Source: an uncultured Prevotella sp.
Lineage (GTDB): Bacteria > Bacteroidota > Bacteroidia > Bacteroidales > Bacteroidaceae
DNA: 64,000 bases
Reading direction: 5' to 3'
Assembly (NCBI GenBank): GCA_944319935.1
Contig: CALUFM010000031.1
Span: 1-64,000 of the forward strand
Positions 1-8,544 of the stretch are shown here, in pieces. The position numbers were made by a program, and so were the translations under genes. The stretch's first letter is position 1. The number at the start of each line of letters is the position of its first letter. A model generated the notes under the pieces. It saw only the letters and a program-made list of their open reading frames with translations, had not been told where the DNA came from and made no database searches.

Positions 1-686
1 ACGAGGTTGTCACGGTACACCTTGATGGCCTCGTCATACTTCATGCGGTCTTCCTTTGACAACGACGCGATGTCTACAATTTCCTCCAGTTTCATAAACA
101 CAGCTTTTTTCGCCTTGAACGGCAACCTTTCCAACACTTCCATGTTCTTCAACACATATATCCACCTCTCGAAGTCAGTCTCACACTCGCTTTCGTCCTT
201 GTTGAACGACGGCAACTGCAAGAACACGTAACGCATCTTGTCAGTAAACACATCGTGGCTGTCGCGGTCGGCCAGCACTACATCAGTACGCAACTTGTCT
301 GGCAATCCGTCAAGACGGAAGTTCATGAAGAACACGCCATAGACAGCCTTCAGGTCGAACATCCACGCCGCACCACGCTCACCCTGCCTCACAACAGCCC
401 GCGACAGATAGTAAAGCGCACGCTCACGGAAGTTGTGCTGGCGGCGGTTCTGCATCTCAACGATGAACTGCTCACCATCCTCATTTGTGCAATAGATGTC
501 ATAAATGCAACTGCGGTCTTCGACGGTGTCACCCAACAGCTCCTTGTCGAGGAAGCGTATGTCTGTTATATGCCTCTCTCCTACAAGCAGGCTGTTCAGG
601 AAGTCTATCAACAAGTCCTTGTTGATTTCCTGCCCGAAGATGCGCTTGAAGCCCACGTCTGTAAATGGATTGATAAACCTTGCCAT
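1..686 (-). CDS. Rpn family recombination-promoting nuclease / PD-(D/E)XK putative transposase, 3' end cut by window edge
   Basis: The frame is open from an ATG at 686 to the left edge, giving 228 residues of an unfinished protein. It begins MARFINPFTDVGFKRIFG, the typical opening of the PDDEXK_2 (Rpn) family. The nuclease core is visible as an acidic residue in CIYDIYCTNEDGE followed by the E-x-Q signature in FIVEMQNRR at about residues 80-88, and by HNFRERALYYLSRAVV. Family knowledge: Rpn proteins are DNA endonucleases linked to recombination and often annotated as transposases; they occur in many copies in Bacteroidales genomes. Codons are more AT-rich than those of the metabolic genes nearby, which fits a mobile accessory gene. 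No terminal inverted repeat is visible. The complete C-terminus lies outside the window. Confidence 0.9.
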   Translation of the reverse strand, partial: MARFINPFTDVGFKRIFGQEINKDLLIDFLNSLLVGERHITDIRFLDKELLGDTVEDRSCIYDIYCTNEDGEQFIVEMQNRRQHNFRERALYYLSRAVVRQGERGAAWMFDLKAVYGVFFMNFRLDGLPDKLRTDVVLADRDSHDVFTDKMRYVFLQLPSFNKDESECETDFERWIYVLKNMEVLERLPFKAKKAVFMKLEEIVDIASLSKEDRMKYDEAIKVYRDNL

Positions 687-831
687 ACGATATGCTACTT
701 ACAACTATGCAAATATAATGATTTTTATCGTAAACGCAAAAACAAGCAACGACATTAACGCTTTTTGCCTTGCGGCGCGCGGCTTCGCCGCACACGGCCT
801 TCCGCCCCGCAAAAGGCCGCCGAACGGAACG

Positions 832-870
832 CAATAGGCCGCATCTCGCAATGCGAAATGCGGCCTATTG
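832..870. terminator. hairpin downstream of kduD, E-type palindrome
   Basis: A 39-nt near-perfect palindrome with arms of 19 nt around a single A and one mismatch, built on CAATAGGCCGCAT and its complement. It follows the stop of the dehydrogenase gene at 942 on the minus strand. It lacks a clear U-run, so rho-independent termination is only possible. It belongs to the AAAGGCCG/ATAGGCCG palindrome group seen at many other sites. Confidence 0.5.
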
Positions 871-941
871 TAAAAGGCTGGATGTCAGCATGATACGCCG
901 CCAGACGGCGGCTGCGGCCATGGCCGCGCCGCCTCAGGGCG

Positions 942-1745
942 TCAGGGCTGCTTGCCGATGTAGGCCAGGATGCCGCCGTCAACGTAGAGGATGTGGCCAT
1001 TGACGAAGTCTGAAGCGTCGGAGGCGAGGAACACCGCCGGGCCCATAAGGTCCTCGGGCGTGCCCCAGCGCGCGGCGGGAGTCTTCGACACGATGAAGCT
1101 GTCGAACGGATGGCGGCTGCCGTCGGCCTGGCGTTCGCGCAGGGGTGCCGTCTGCGGCGTGGCGATGTAGCCCGGGCCTATGCCGTTGCACTGTATGTTG
1201 TGTTCGCCGAACTCGGAGCAGATGTTGCGCGTGAGCATCTTCAGTCCGCCCTTGGCGGCGGCGTATGCCGACACGGTTTCGCGTCCCAGCTCGCTCATCA
1301 TCGAGCATACGTTGATGATTTTGCCGTGCCCCTTCTTTATCATGCCGGGTATTACGGCCTTTGAGACGATGAACGGGGCGTTGAGGTCGATGTCAACCAC
1401 CTGGCGGAAGTCCTCCACCGACATTTCGGTCATCGGTATGCGCTTGATGATGCCGGCGTTGTTGACGAGGATGTCGATGACGCCGAGTTCGCGCTCGATG
1501 TCTTCCACCATCTTCTTCACCTCGTCTTCCTTGGTCACGTCGCAGATGTATCCCTTGGCGTCGATGCCCTTGGCCTTGTAGTCGGCCAGTGCCTGGTCCA
1601 TGTGGTGCTGCGAGCGGCAGTTGAAAGCGATTTTAGCACCTGCCTGGGCGTAAGCCTCGGCAATGGCGAAACCTATGCCGTAAGCGGCTCCTGTTACGAG
1701 AGCCACCTTGCCCTCAAGCGAGAATTTTTTTGAGAATGTGTCCAT
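942..1745 (-). CDS. kduD: SDR family oxidoreductase, KduD / gluconate 5-dehydrogenase type
   Basis: A 267-residue short-chain dehydrogenase. The Rossmann motif TGAAYGIG lies at residues 18-25, NNAG at 95-98, and the catalytic residues are Ser148, Tyr161 and Lys165 (SAYAAAKGG). The reading frame is open 30 codons further upstream, but that part is encoded by spacer repeats; the ATG at 1745 (MDTFSKKFSLEGK) matches the family start. Lying just downstream of kduI on the same strand, it most likely reduces the KduI product 2,5-diketo-3-deoxygluconate to 2-keto-3-deoxygluconate in the breakdown of unsaturated uronates from pectin or glycosaminoglycans. Bacteroidetes copies are often labelled gluconate 5-dehydrogenase; the kduI neighbour favours KduD. 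The substrate is inference. Confidence 0.88.
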   Translation of the reverse strand: MDTFSKKFSLEGKVALVTGAAYGIGFAIAEAYAQAGAKIAFNCRSQHHMDQALADYKAKGIDAKGYICDVTKEDEVKKMVEDIERELGVIDILVNNAGIIKRIPMTEMSVEDFRQVVDIDLNAPFIVSKAVIPGMIKKGHGKIINVCSMMSELGRETVSAYAAAKGGLKMLTRNICSEFGEHNIQCNGIGPGYIATPQTAPLRERQADGSRHPFDSFIVSKTPAARWGTPEDLMGPAVFLASDASDFVNGHILYVDGGILAYIGKQP

Positions 1746-1761
1746 TGTGTTACGTTTATTA

Positions 1762-1910
1762 TCGTGTACGGAAGTTAAAGAAGTTAGAGAAGTTAAAGGA
1801 GTTAAAGACAAATGCCTTGCCGAACGGCCTTGCAATAGTAGAAGGTATTGTCTTTAACTTCTTAGTGAGCGTAGCGAGCGATAACTCCTTTAACTTCTTT
1901 AACTCCCCAA
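1762..1910. repeat. B-family 9-nt repeat, inverted pair, with GTGAGCG insert
   Basis: Between kduI and kduD. The left arm is four to five degenerate 9-nt units like GAAGTTAAA ending in GTTAAAGACAAATGC; the right arm is the reverse form (TTGTCTTTAACTTC) but is split by a 23-nt block at about 1864-1886, GTGAGCGTAGCGAGCGATAA. The same block interrupts B arrays near 26155, 54083 and 58859. Confidence 0.8.
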
Positions 1911-1917
1911 AAATAGT

Positions 1918-2763
1918 TTACTTCAAGTCCGTGATTTTCGAGAAGTCCTGGTCGCCGTAGTCCTGGTTCTCGCCTCCCATGCCCCAGATGAAGGTGTAGT
2001 TGTGGGTGGCAGCCGCGCTGTGTATGCTCCATTCGGGCGACAGTACGGCCTGGTCGCCCTTCATCCAGATGTGGCGTGTCTCGTCTATCTCGCCCATGAA
2101 GTGGCACACGGCCTGGTCTTCGGGCACCTCGAAGTAGAAGTAAGCCTCCATGCGGCGGCTGTGTACGTGGGCCGGCATGGTGTTCCACACGCTGCCCGGG
2201 GCAAGCTCCGTCATGCCCATCTGCAGTTGGCATGTAGGCAGCACCTGGCTTACGAGCATCTTGTTGATGTCGCGCTCGTTGCTCATTTCGAGCGAACCCA
2301 TGTGGGCAACCACGGCCTCAGCCTTGGTCACCTTCTTGCAGGGATACTCCTTGTGGGCTGTGACGCTGTTGAAATAGAACTTGGCCGGCTTGCCAGAGTC
2401 CTTGCTCGAGAAGAACACGTCGCGGTCGCCGCGGCCGATGTAGAGGGCCTCCTTGTAGCCGAGGGTGAACTCTTCGTCGCCCACCTTCACCACGCCTTCG
2501 CCCTGGCCTACGTTGAATATGCCCACCTCGCGGCGCGTCGTGAAGTACTGCGCCTTGAGCGGGTCGATGGCCTCGAGCTTCAGCTCCTCGTTCACGGGCA
2601 TCGCGCCGCCTACTACCATGCGGTCGTACATGGAGTAAACCATGTTCACCTCGTCAGCCGCGAACACCTTCTCGATGAGGAAGTCACGGCGGATACGTTT
2701 CGTGTCATAGCTTTTCGCATCCTCGGGATGCGCAGCGTAACGGATTTCGTAATTTGTCTTCAT
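1918..2763 (-). CDS. kduI: 5-dehydro-4-deoxy-D-glucuronate isomerase
   Basis: A 281-residue cupin-fold isomerase that converts 5-keto-4-deoxyuronate (from unsaturated oligouronides) to 2,5-diketo-3-deoxygluconate. It aligns by eye with E. coli KduI almost end to end: FLIEKVFAADEVNMVYS, YIGRGDRDVFF, CQLQMGMTELAPGSVWNTMP. The zinc ligands are present as His199 and His201 (AHVHSRRMEAYFYF), Glu206 and His248 (SIHSA). The ATG at 2763 (MKTNYEIRYAAHPED) fits the family start; 17 further open codons upstream are unlikely. A Bacteroidetes-type -7 box lies at 2889-2896, leaving a leader of about 120 nt. The gene precedes kduD and probably shares its transcript across a repeat-filled 170-nt spacer. Confidence 0.95.
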   Translation of the reverse strand: MKTNYEIRYAAHPEDAKSYDTKRIRRDFLIEKVFAADEVNMVYSMYDRMVVGGAMPVNEELKLEAIDPLKAQYFTTRREVGIFNVGQGEGVVKVGDEEFTLGYKEALYIGRGDRDVFFSSKDSGKPAKFYFNSVTAHKEYPCKKVTKAEAVVAHMGSLEMSNERDINKMLVSQVLPTCQLQMGMTELAPGSVWNTMPAHVHSRRMEAYFYFEVPEDQAVCHFMGEIDETRHIWMKGDQAVLSPEWSIHSAAATHNYTFIWGMGGENQDYGDQDFSKITDLK

Positions 2764-2888
2764 TGTCATTATGTTATTAGTCAGTTTGTTGTCTTCTGCG
2801 CAAAGAAACCGCAAATGATTGAAGCGGAAAACAAAAACAAGTGCGGCAAGATTTCATTTACACTCCCAATCATTCAGCATATCTTTTG

Positions 2889-2896
2889 CAAAGGTA
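2889..2896 (-). promoter_or_regulatory. -7 box TACCTTTG upstream of kduI
   Basis: A perfect match to the Bacteroidetes TAnnTTTG element on the minus strand. No TTTG stands at the expected 19-21 nt distance, which could mean activator-dependent transcription, as expected for a catabolic gene. Confidence 0.5.
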
Positions 2897-2965
2897 CGCA
2901 AAATATCAACAAACACTTGCGTTTGATATATGAATTAAAATTAAAAATACGCCTTTTCAAATGAC

Positions 2966-3002
2966 AAAAGGCCGCATGTTGAATGCCAACACGCAGCCTT
3001 TT
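2966..3002. terminator. hairpin terminator following tRNA-Gln
   Basis: A 16-bp stem (AAAAGGCTGCGTGTTG and its partner, with G-T wobbles) around a 5-nt loop. It starts 15 nt past the 3' end of the tRNA and ends in a short T-run in the tRNA direction. Confidence 0.75.
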
Positions 3003-3016
3003 ACCTGTTAAGAATG

Positions 3017-3087
3017 TTGTCCAAGGCGGATTCGAACCACCACAAACAGAACCAAAACCTGTTGTGCTACCATTACACCATTGGACA
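3017..3087 (-). tRNA. tRNA-Gln (anticodon TTG)
   Basis: A 71-nt cloverleaf. The acceptor stem pairs TGTCCAA with TTGGACA, followed by discriminator A. The D arm contains AATGGTAGCAC, the anticodon stem pairs ACAGG with TCTGT around the loop TTTTGGT, and the T arm reads GGTTCGAATCC. The loop gives anticodon UUG at 3055-3053, decoding CAA/CAG glutamine. CCA is not encoded. Confidence 0.95.
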
Positions 3088-3147
3088 ATCACGGGTGCAA
3101 AGGTAGTGGTTTTTTACGCCACTACCAAATAAAATACCGATTTTTTG

Positions 3148-4446
3148 CTATTTTACCGTTATCAGGTAATAGTTTTTCTTGCCTCGCTGAACGAGGAGAT
3201 ACTTGCCGTCGATGAGGTCGTCGGCGGTCACGGGACGGTCGAAGGCCGTAAGCTTCTCCTTGTTGAGCGACACGCCGCCGCCCTGCACGAGCTTGCGCAT
3301 CTCGCCCTTGCTGGCGAACACGGCGGCCGCCTGGGTGAACAGCTCCACCGCCGGCTGGCCCATCTGGTCGCGGCCGACCTCGAACTGGGGCACGCCTTCG
3401 AAGATGTCGAGCAGCGTCTGCTCGTCAAGCTTCAGCAAGCTTTCCTTCGTTGACTTGCCAAACAGGATGTTGCTGGCCTCGATGGCGGCGTCGAGAGCTT
3501 CGCGCGAGTGTACCATGACGGTGACTTCCTCGGCCAGGCGGCGTTGCAGCGCGCGGCGGCCCGGGTCTTGGCGATGCTCCTCGACGAGGGCGTCGATGGT
3601 GTCCTTGTCAAGGCTTGTGAAGATTTTTATGTATCGTTCGGCGTCGTCGTCGCTGACGTTCAGCCAGAACTGATAGAACTTGTAGGGCGACGTGCGCTTG
3701 GGGTCGAGCCAGATGTTGCCCGTCTCTGTCTTGCCGAACTTCTTTCCGTCGGCTTTCGTTATGAGCGGACATGTCAGGGCGTAAGCCTCAGCCTCAGGGC
3801 CGAGCGTGCGGCGGATAAGCTCCGTGCCGGTGGTCATGTTGCCCCACTGGTCGTTGCCGCCCATCTGCAGTTTGCAGCCCTTGTGCTGGTAAAGGTAAAG
3901 GAAGTCGTAGCCCTGGAGCAACTGGTAGGTGAACTCCGTGAACGAAAGGCCGTCGCGGGCTTCGCCGTTCAGTCGCTGCTGCACGCTCTCCTTGGCCATC
4001 ATGTAGTTCACGGTGATGTGCTTGCCCACCTCGCGGGCGAAGTCGAGGAAGGTGAAATCCTTCATCCAGTCGTAGTTGTTGACGAGTTCGGCATGGTTGG
4101 GCTCGTCGCCGTCAAAGTCGAGGAATTTCGCCACCTGTTTCTTTATGCACTCCTGGTTGTGGCGCAATGTGTCCTCGTCGAGCAGGTTGCGCTCAAGGCT
4201 CTTGCCCGAAGGGTCGCCTATCATGCCGGTGGCTCCGCCCACGAGGATGATTGGCTTGTGGCCGCAACGCTGCAAGTGGCGCAGCATCATCACGCCGCAC
4301 AGGTGGCCGATGTGCAGAGAGTCGGCCGTAGGGTCGGTGCCGAGGTAGGCCGTTACCTGCTCCTTCTGCAAGAGTTCTTCTGTGCCCGGCATGATTTGGG
4401 CAAGCATGCCGCGCCATCTTAGTTCTTCAACAAAGTTCTTGTTCAT
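3148..4446 (-). CDS. tyrS: tyrosine--tRNA ligase
   Basis: A 432-residue class I aminoacyl-tRNA synthetase that charges tRNA-Tyr. The HIGH signature is present as SLHIGHLCG, the second signature as [13 protein letters not shown] (the KFGKS/T form typical of bacterial TyrRS), and the tyrosine-pocket region as [12 protein letters not shown]. The C-terminal S4-like RNA-binding domain is seen in [17 protein letters not shown]. The ATG at 4446 ([13 protein letters not shown]) is chosen over an upstream open stretch of 25 codons that reads low-complexity spacer. It lies downstream of yidD and upstream of tRNA-Gln. Confidence 0.97.
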   Translation of the reverse strand: MNKNFVEELRWRGMLAQIMPGTEELLQKEQVTAYLGTDPTADSLHIGHLCGVMMLRHLQRCGHKPIILVGGATGMIGDPSGKSLERNLLDEDTLRHNQECIKKQVAKFLDFDGDEPNHAELVNNYDWMKDFTFLDFAREVGKHITVNYMMAKESVQQRLNGEARDGLSFTEFTYQLLQGYDFLYLYQHKGCKLQMGGNDQWGNMTTGTELIRRTLGPEAEAYALTCPLITKADGKKFGKTETGNIWLDPKRTSPYKFYQFWLNVSDDDAERYIKIFTSLDKDTIDALVEEHRQDPGRRALQRRLAEEVTVMVHSREALDAAIEASNILFGKSTKESLLKLDEQTLLDIFEGVPQFEVGRDQMGQPAVELFTQAAAVFASKGEMRKLVQGGGVSLNKEKLTAFDRPVTADDLIDGKYLLVQRGKKNYYLITVK

Positions 4447-4569
4447 CGTATGGTGTTTCTTTGATTGTTGTTTCTTGGGAATTATGGGAGAACTGGGAGG
4501 ACTGAGATTAACGGGAAACAAAAGACTTGCCGGTGGATTTTCAATTCTTGATTATCGACTTTCCAGTCC

Positions 4570-4812
4570 CTAAGGCACCGGGTCATATCCGCTGCCTCCC
4601 CACGGATTGCAGCGCAGTATGCGCCAAACGGCAAGGGCAAGCCCCTTTATCGGGCCGTGTTTCCTCAACGCCTGCTTGGCGTATTCAGAGCATGTCGGGG
4701 TGAACCTGCACGACGGAGGAGTGAACGGGGATATGCATTTCTGGTAAAAAACGATGGGAAGGCACAGCAACCAGACCAACGCCTTGGAGACAAGCTGGAC
4801 GAAACGCCTCAT
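4570..4812 (-). CDS. yidD: membrane protein insertion efficiency factor YidD
   Basis: An 80-residue protein with the complete YidD signature: [35 protein letters not shown], then [18 protein letters not shown]. It assists YidC-dependent insertion of inner-membrane proteins and sits at the cytoplasmic face of the membrane through its amphipathic N-terminus. Its start overlaps the rnpA stop by 4 nt (ATGA), the standard rnpA-yidD translational coupling in bacteria. The three conserved cysteines are present. Confidence 0.96.
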   Translation of the reverse strand: MRRFVQLVSKALVWLLCLPIVFYQKCISPFTPPSCRFTPTCSEYAKQALRKHGPIKGLALAVWRILRCNPWGGSGYDPVP

Positions 4813-5219
4813 CTTTTCCTGACTTTTTCAGCAAGCCTCAACATCAGGTTGGCGACCTTCACGTCAACTTCCGCAGTATCCCACAGCTTGTCGTCAAGCC
4901 AGATGAAGGCCACGGCAAGGCTCTCGCCCTCACACTCCTTCATCGCGTCATGCAACAGACCCTTGTGCTTGCGGTAAGCCTCGCGCACCTGCCGCTTCAC
5001 CCTGTTGCGCTTCACGGCGCGCTTGAAGCAACGCTTGGGCACGCTGACCAGCATCCGTACAGCCGGCTCCTGCCCGCCGTCCTCGTAACGCATATAGACA
5101 AGCCGCAGGGGAAACGCCGCCATAGAGCGGCTGCCGCCCCCGTTGAAGAGCCGCTCTATCAGCGTCCTGCTGCAAAGCCTCTCTTCCTTGCGGAATGTCA
5201 TCATGCCGGTCTCCGACAT
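4809..5219 (-). CDS. rnpA: ribonuclease P protein component
   Basis: A 136-residue basic protein that binds the RNase P RNA and helps 5' maturation of tRNA precursors. The family signature is clear: [17 protein letters not shown] near residues 80-95, preceded by [14 protein letters not shown] and the N-terminal [10 protein letters not shown]. It lies in a minus-strand run hemD-rnpA-yidD and overlaps yidD by 4 nt. The upstream gap to hemD is 9 nt, so the three are probably co-transcribed. Confidence 0.96.
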   Translation of the reverse strand: MSETGMMTFRKEERLCSRTLIERLFNGGGSRSMAAFPLRLVYMRYEDGGQEPAVRMLVSVPKRCFKRAVKRNRVKRQVREAYRKHKGLLHDAMKECEGESLAVAFIWLDDKLWDTAEVDVKVANLMLRLAEKVRKR

Positions 5220-5228
5220 ATATATACT

Positions 5229-5975
5229 TTACTTTTTCTTCTTCAAGAAGTCGCCCAGCGCGCTTGTCATCGACGGATGTTGCACCGTGGGAGCCTCAAC
5301 CTCGACCTTCAGCCCCGCGTCGTGGGCGGCCTTCGCCGTAGCCGGTCCGAACGTCCCGACCACAACCTTGTCGTTCATCGACGTGCCGAAGGTGTTGTTG
5401 AAGGCGTTGATGCCTGACGGACTGAAGAATATGCACATGTCATAGTCGAAGTTCTTGACCTCCTCTTCGGTGAAATCGTTGCTCACCGTGCGGTACATCA
5501 CGCACTCCGTGTGGTTGAGCTTCTTGGCGTCAAGCAGTTTCTTCACCGTGTCGTCATGCACGTCGCTCATGGGTATGAGGTATTTCTCTGTCTTGTGCTT
5601 GACCATCGTTGGCAGCAAGTCGTCTATCTTGCCGGTCTTGCCGAAGAACACCTTGCGCTTCCTGTACTGCACATATTTCTGGATGTACAGGGCTATCGTC
5701 TCGGTGACGCAGAAATACTTCATCGTCTCGGGTATTTCAAGGCGCATCTCCTTTGCCAACTTGAAGTAATTGTCGATGGCGTGCCTTGAGGTGAACACCA
5801 CTGCGGTATAGTTTAGTATGCTTATTTTCTGCTGGCGGAAATCCTTGGAAGACAGTCCTTCCACTTTGATGAACGGACGGAAGACTAATTCTACGCCATA
5901 TTCTTTCTCCATCTCGAAATACGGTGACTTGTCGCTACTCGGTCTCGGTTGTGACACTAAAATCTTTCTTACCAT
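5229..5975 (-). CDS. hemD: uroporphyrinogen-III synthase
   Basis: A 248-residue protein of the HemD fold, a family with low sequence conservation. The start MVRKILVSQPRPSS, the segment TAVVFTSRHAIDNYF and the C-terminal IFFSPSGINAFNN...VVGTFGPATAKAA are typical. It would cyclise hydroxymethylbilane to uroporphyrinogen III in tetrapyrrole synthesis. It is placed between DUF4271 (11 nt upstream) and rnpA (9 nt downstream), an arrangement common in Bacteroidales. No other haem genes are in the window, so the assignment rests on the fold-level motifs and context. Confidence 0.88.
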   Translation of the reverse strand: MVRKILVSQPRPSSDKSPYFEMEKEYGVELVFRPFIKVEGLSSKDFRQQKISILNYTAVVFTSRHAIDNYFKLAKEMRLEIPETMKYFCVTETIALYIQKYVQYRKRKVFFGKTGKIDDLLPTMVKHKTEKYLIPMSDVHDDTVKKLLDAKKLNHTECVMYRTVSNDFTEEEVKNFDYDMCIFFSPSGINAFNNTFGTSMNDKVVVGTFGPATAKAAHDAGLKVEVEAPTVQHPSMTSALGDFLKKKK

Positions 5976-5986
5976 CTGCCAATATC

Positions 5987-7006
5987 CTAAATATTTATTT
6001 TCAAATAATCAACCACTTTGACAAGAACGCCCCACAATGAAAGCAAGGGCATTATTTCAAGGGCACAAAAGTACAAAATTATCTGCAAACAAAAGGGCTT
6101 CTGTTTGAAAAACATGACAAAACTCTTGTACAGCAACAGCATTTTAACCAATGCAATGACAAAAAACACATAAATTACAGCTTTTTGGACAGAAAGGTCA
6201 AAATACGACTGCAACAGCACAAGAGGATACAACAGTATGCCTTCCACCGACACCGCGAACACCAGCGACTTCAGCCACCTGACGCTTTTCTTCCTTCCGA
6301 AGAACACGCCGTTGACAACCCTGTAGAGCAGCATCTTCAGCACGAAATAAACAGCGAAGACGCCGAAGAACAGCCCCATCAACCGATACTGCGAGTGCAG
6401 GACGAACGTGCCGGCCACGCATTCAAGGACATACAGGAACGCGATTATCGACATCAGCAGGCACGTCTGCAACACGAAGAACAACTGGCACCGCGTCTCG
6501 GCGGTCGTCTCCGACATGCCGGCTGTGTCACGGTTGGGCTCGCGGAAGAAATGCTTGACCTGCCTTGCGAAGAAGCGGCGCGAACTTGTGAACGCCAGCA
6601 TGGCCACAACGAAGCAGCAAACAAGCAGCGCGGTTATCGTATTGTCGTTGCGGACGGTGTACGGCACAGGGTCGCCCACCACCCCGTAACGCTCGTCGGC
6701 CGCACACGACGCATACAATGAGTCGTTGAGGAAATACGGCTTGGTGAAGTCTGCCGCAGCCCAAGAGCTGTCGGCGCACCACCAACTGGCCACCACCTCC
6801 GCGCCCGGCACGTCGCGGCTCGGCGTGGCAGCCACGCTGTCAGCCTCCACGGCGGCATGCGTCTCCTCCGCCTTGGCTTCAGTGCTGTCGGCGGGCGCGG
6901 CGGCATGCCGCGGCGAATCATGGCGCACAGCCCTCGCCTGCCCCTGCGTTTCCACAGGGACAAAGGCATTCTCCGCCGTAGAGTCAGTCTGCTGTATCGC
7001 CGTCAT
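5987..7006 (-). CDS. DUF4271 domain-containing membrane protein
   Basis: A 339-residue protein. The first ~120 residues are an Ala/Glu-rich, apparently disordered region without a signal peptide; the rest holds about six to seven membrane segments (for example TITALLVCCFVVAMLAFTS, LMGLFFGVFAVYFVLKMLLY, AVIYVFFVIALVKMLLLY) with charged loops (SSRRFFARQVKHFFREPN). The membrane part matches the Bacteroidetes-only DUF4271 family, usually encoded next to hemD. Function unknown. The end is 11 nt from the hemD start, so it probably heads the hemD-rnpA-yidD transcript. Confidence 0.85.
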   Translation of the reverse strand: MTAIQQTDSTAENAFVPVETQGQARAVRHDSPRHAAAPADSTEAKAEETHAAVEADSVAATPSRDVPGAEVVASWWCADSSWAAADFTKPYFLNDSLYASCAADERYGVVGDPVPYTVRNDNTITALLVCCFVVAMLAFTSSRRFFARQVKHFFREPNRDTAGMSETTAETRCQLFFVLQTCLLMSIIAFLYVLECVAGTFVLHSQYRLMGLFFGVFAVYFVLKMLLYRVVNGVFFGRKKSVRWLKSLVFAVSVEGILLYPLVLLQSYFDLSVQKAVIYVFFVIALVKMLLLYKSFVMFFKQKPFCLQIILYFCALEIMPLLSLWGVLVKVVDYLKINI

Positions 7007-7064
7007 CCTTTATTATAATGATATATTATGCGGCAGGGGCGTCATCCGCCCCCGCTACGTTATT

Positions 7065-8330
7065 TCACCCCTTGATTGAGAAGGCGCGCCGTATCTCGTC
7101 CACCTTGTCGAGCTTTTCCCACGTGAACAGCTCCACGTCGATGGTCTTCTCCTCGTGGTAACGGCTGGTGAAGGTCTTCTTCACCACCTCGTTCTTGCGC
7201 CCCATGTGGCCGTAGGCAGCCGTCTCCAGGTACATCGGCTGGCGCAACTTCAGCTCGCGCTCAATCGCGCTTGGGCGCAGGTCGAACATCTTGCTGACCT
7301 GGGCGGCTATCTCGCCGTCGCTCATGCTTACGTGGCTCTTGCCGTAGGTGTTCACGTATACGCTGACAGGCTCGGCCTTGCCGATGGCGTAGCTCACCTG
7401 CACCAGCATCTCGTCGGCCACCCCTGCGGCCACCATGTTCTTGGCTATGTGGCGAGCGGCGTAGGCTGCCGAGCGGTCAACCTTGCTCGAGTCCTTGCCC
7501 GAGAAGGCTCCGCCGCCGTGAGCCCCGCGGCCTCCGTAGGTGTCAACTATGATTTTGCGGCCGGTCAAGCCCGTGTCGCCGTTAGGTCCGCCGATGACGA
7601 ACTTGCCCGTGGGGTTGACCAGATATTTTATGTCGTCGTTGAAGAGCGCGAGTACCTTGTCTGAGTGGATTTGCTCCTTCACGCGCGGCATCAGTATACC
7701 CTTCACGTCGTCCTCGATGCGCTGGCGCATGCGCTCGTCGTCAGTGTCAAACTCGTCGTGCTGCGTCGATACCACAATGGTCGTTATCCTCAGCGGCGTG
7801 CCGTCGTCGCCGTATTCCACGGTGACCTGGCTCTTCGAGTCGGGGCGCAGGTAAGTCATCTCCTTGCCTTCCTTCCTTATGTCGGCGAGGGTCCTCATTA
7901 TGAGCTGCGCCAGGTCGAGCGTCACGGGCATGTAGTTCTCCGTCTCGTTGCAAGCGTAGCCGAACATCATTCCCTGGTCGCCCGCGCCCTGCCCGTCGGC
8001 CATGCCGTTGTCAACGCCTCGGTTGATGTCGTCGCTCTGCTCGTGGATGGCGTTCAATATTCCGCACGAGTCGCCGTCAAACTGGTATTCCGACTTCGTG
8101 TAGCCTATCTTCTTTATAGTCCTGCGCGCCATGGTCTGCAGGTCGATGTACTCCTCGCTGCGCACCTCACCCGCAATGACCACCTGCCCCGTAGTCACAA
8201 GCGTCTCCACGGCCACGCGGGCGTGGCTGTCGTAGGCGAGAAACTGGTCGAGTATGGCGTCTGAGATTTGGTCGGCAACCTTGTCAGGATGCCCTTCTGA
8301 TACTGATTCTGAAGAAAACAAATATGACAT
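7065..8330 (-). CDS. metK: S-adenosylmethionine synthase
   Basis: A 421-residue enzyme forming S-adenosylmethionine from methionine and ATP. The start [21 protein letters not shown], the [10 protein letters not shown] motif and the phosphate-binding [19 protein letters not shown] are diagnostic. The metal and ATP residues of the family appear intact. A strong promoter (TTTG-N19-TAACTTTG) lies 29 nt ahead of the ATG, leaving almost no leader, so there is no room for a SAM riboswitch. The gene is transcribed alone. Confidence 0.98.
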   Translation of the reverse strand: MSYLFSSESVSEGHPDKVADQISDAILDQFLAYDSHARVAVETLVTTGQVVIAGEVRSEEYIDLQTMARRTIKKIGYTKSEYQFDGDSCGILNAIHEQSDDINRGVDNGMADGQGAGDQGMMFGYACNETENYMPVTLDLAQLIMRTLADIRKEGKEMTYLRPDSKSQVTVEYGDDGTPLRITTIVVSTQHDEFDTDDERMRQRIEDDVKGILMPRVKEQIHSDKVLALFNDDIKYLVNPTGKFVIGGPNGDTGLTGRKIIVDTYGGRGAHGGGAFSGKDSSKVDRSAAYAARHIAKNMVAAGVADEMLVQVSYAIGKAEPVSVYVNTYGKSHVSMSDGEIAAQVSKMFDLRPSAIERELKLRQPMYLETAAYGHMGRKNEVVKKTFTSRYHEEKTIDVELFTWEKLDKVDEIRRAFSIKG

Positions 8331-8358
8331 TTCGCTTTGCTTTATTATAATAGGGGTG

Positions 8359-8389
8359 CAAAGTTACGCCTTTTCGCAATAACGGCAAA
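8359..8389 (-). promoter_or_regulatory. metK promoter
   Basis: The -7 box TAACTTTG is at 8366-8359 on the minus strand and TTTG at 8389-8386, separated by 19 nt. This is the textbook Bacteroidetes arrangement, 29 nt upstream of the metK start. Confidence 0.75.
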
Positions 8390-8415
8390 ACAAAACGCAG
8401 GTTTTAACGATAATT

Positions 8416-8533
8416 GGTTTTAGGGTTGTGAGTTTGCAGCAAGCCTTATTAGGCCTATCAGGCTTGTCAGGCTCATTTGGCCTATTAGTCTTATTAGCCC
8501 AATGAGCCTGATAAGCCCCACAACCTTAAAACC
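8416..8533. repeat. A-family 9-nt repeat array flanked by an inverted pair
   Basis: About eight degenerate 9-nt units of the GGCTTATTA/GGCCTATCA type, first in one orientation and then reversed. The array is bounded by GGTTTTAGGGTTGTG (8416-8430) and its complement at 8519-8533 with one mismatch. It occupies most of the spacer between metK and the gene ending at 8545. Confidence 0.85.
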
Positions 8534-8544
8534 TCAAACAAGCC

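Noticed and set aside
1-837. Plus-strand frames of 74, 167 and 110 residues at the left edge
   Set aside because: They oppose the Rpn-type nuclease gene, which is clearly coding on the minus strand although it is cut by the window edge.
2002-2964. 320-residue plus-strand frame opposite kduI
   Set aside because: Shadow of kduI in GC-rich codons; the composition (His/Val/Ala-rich, no domain) has no protein character.
2874-3092. 72-residue minus-strand frame containing QWCNGSTTGFGSVCGGSNPPW
   Set aside because: This is the translation of tRNA-Gln, a common spurious ORF; no promoter or start fits it.
3508-4422. 304-residue plus-strand frame opposite tyrS
   Set aside because: Antisense shadow of a well-conserved synthetase.
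8331-8420. Possible SAM riboswitch ahead of metK
   Set aside because: The promoter is only 29 nt from the start codon, leaving no room for an aptamer.
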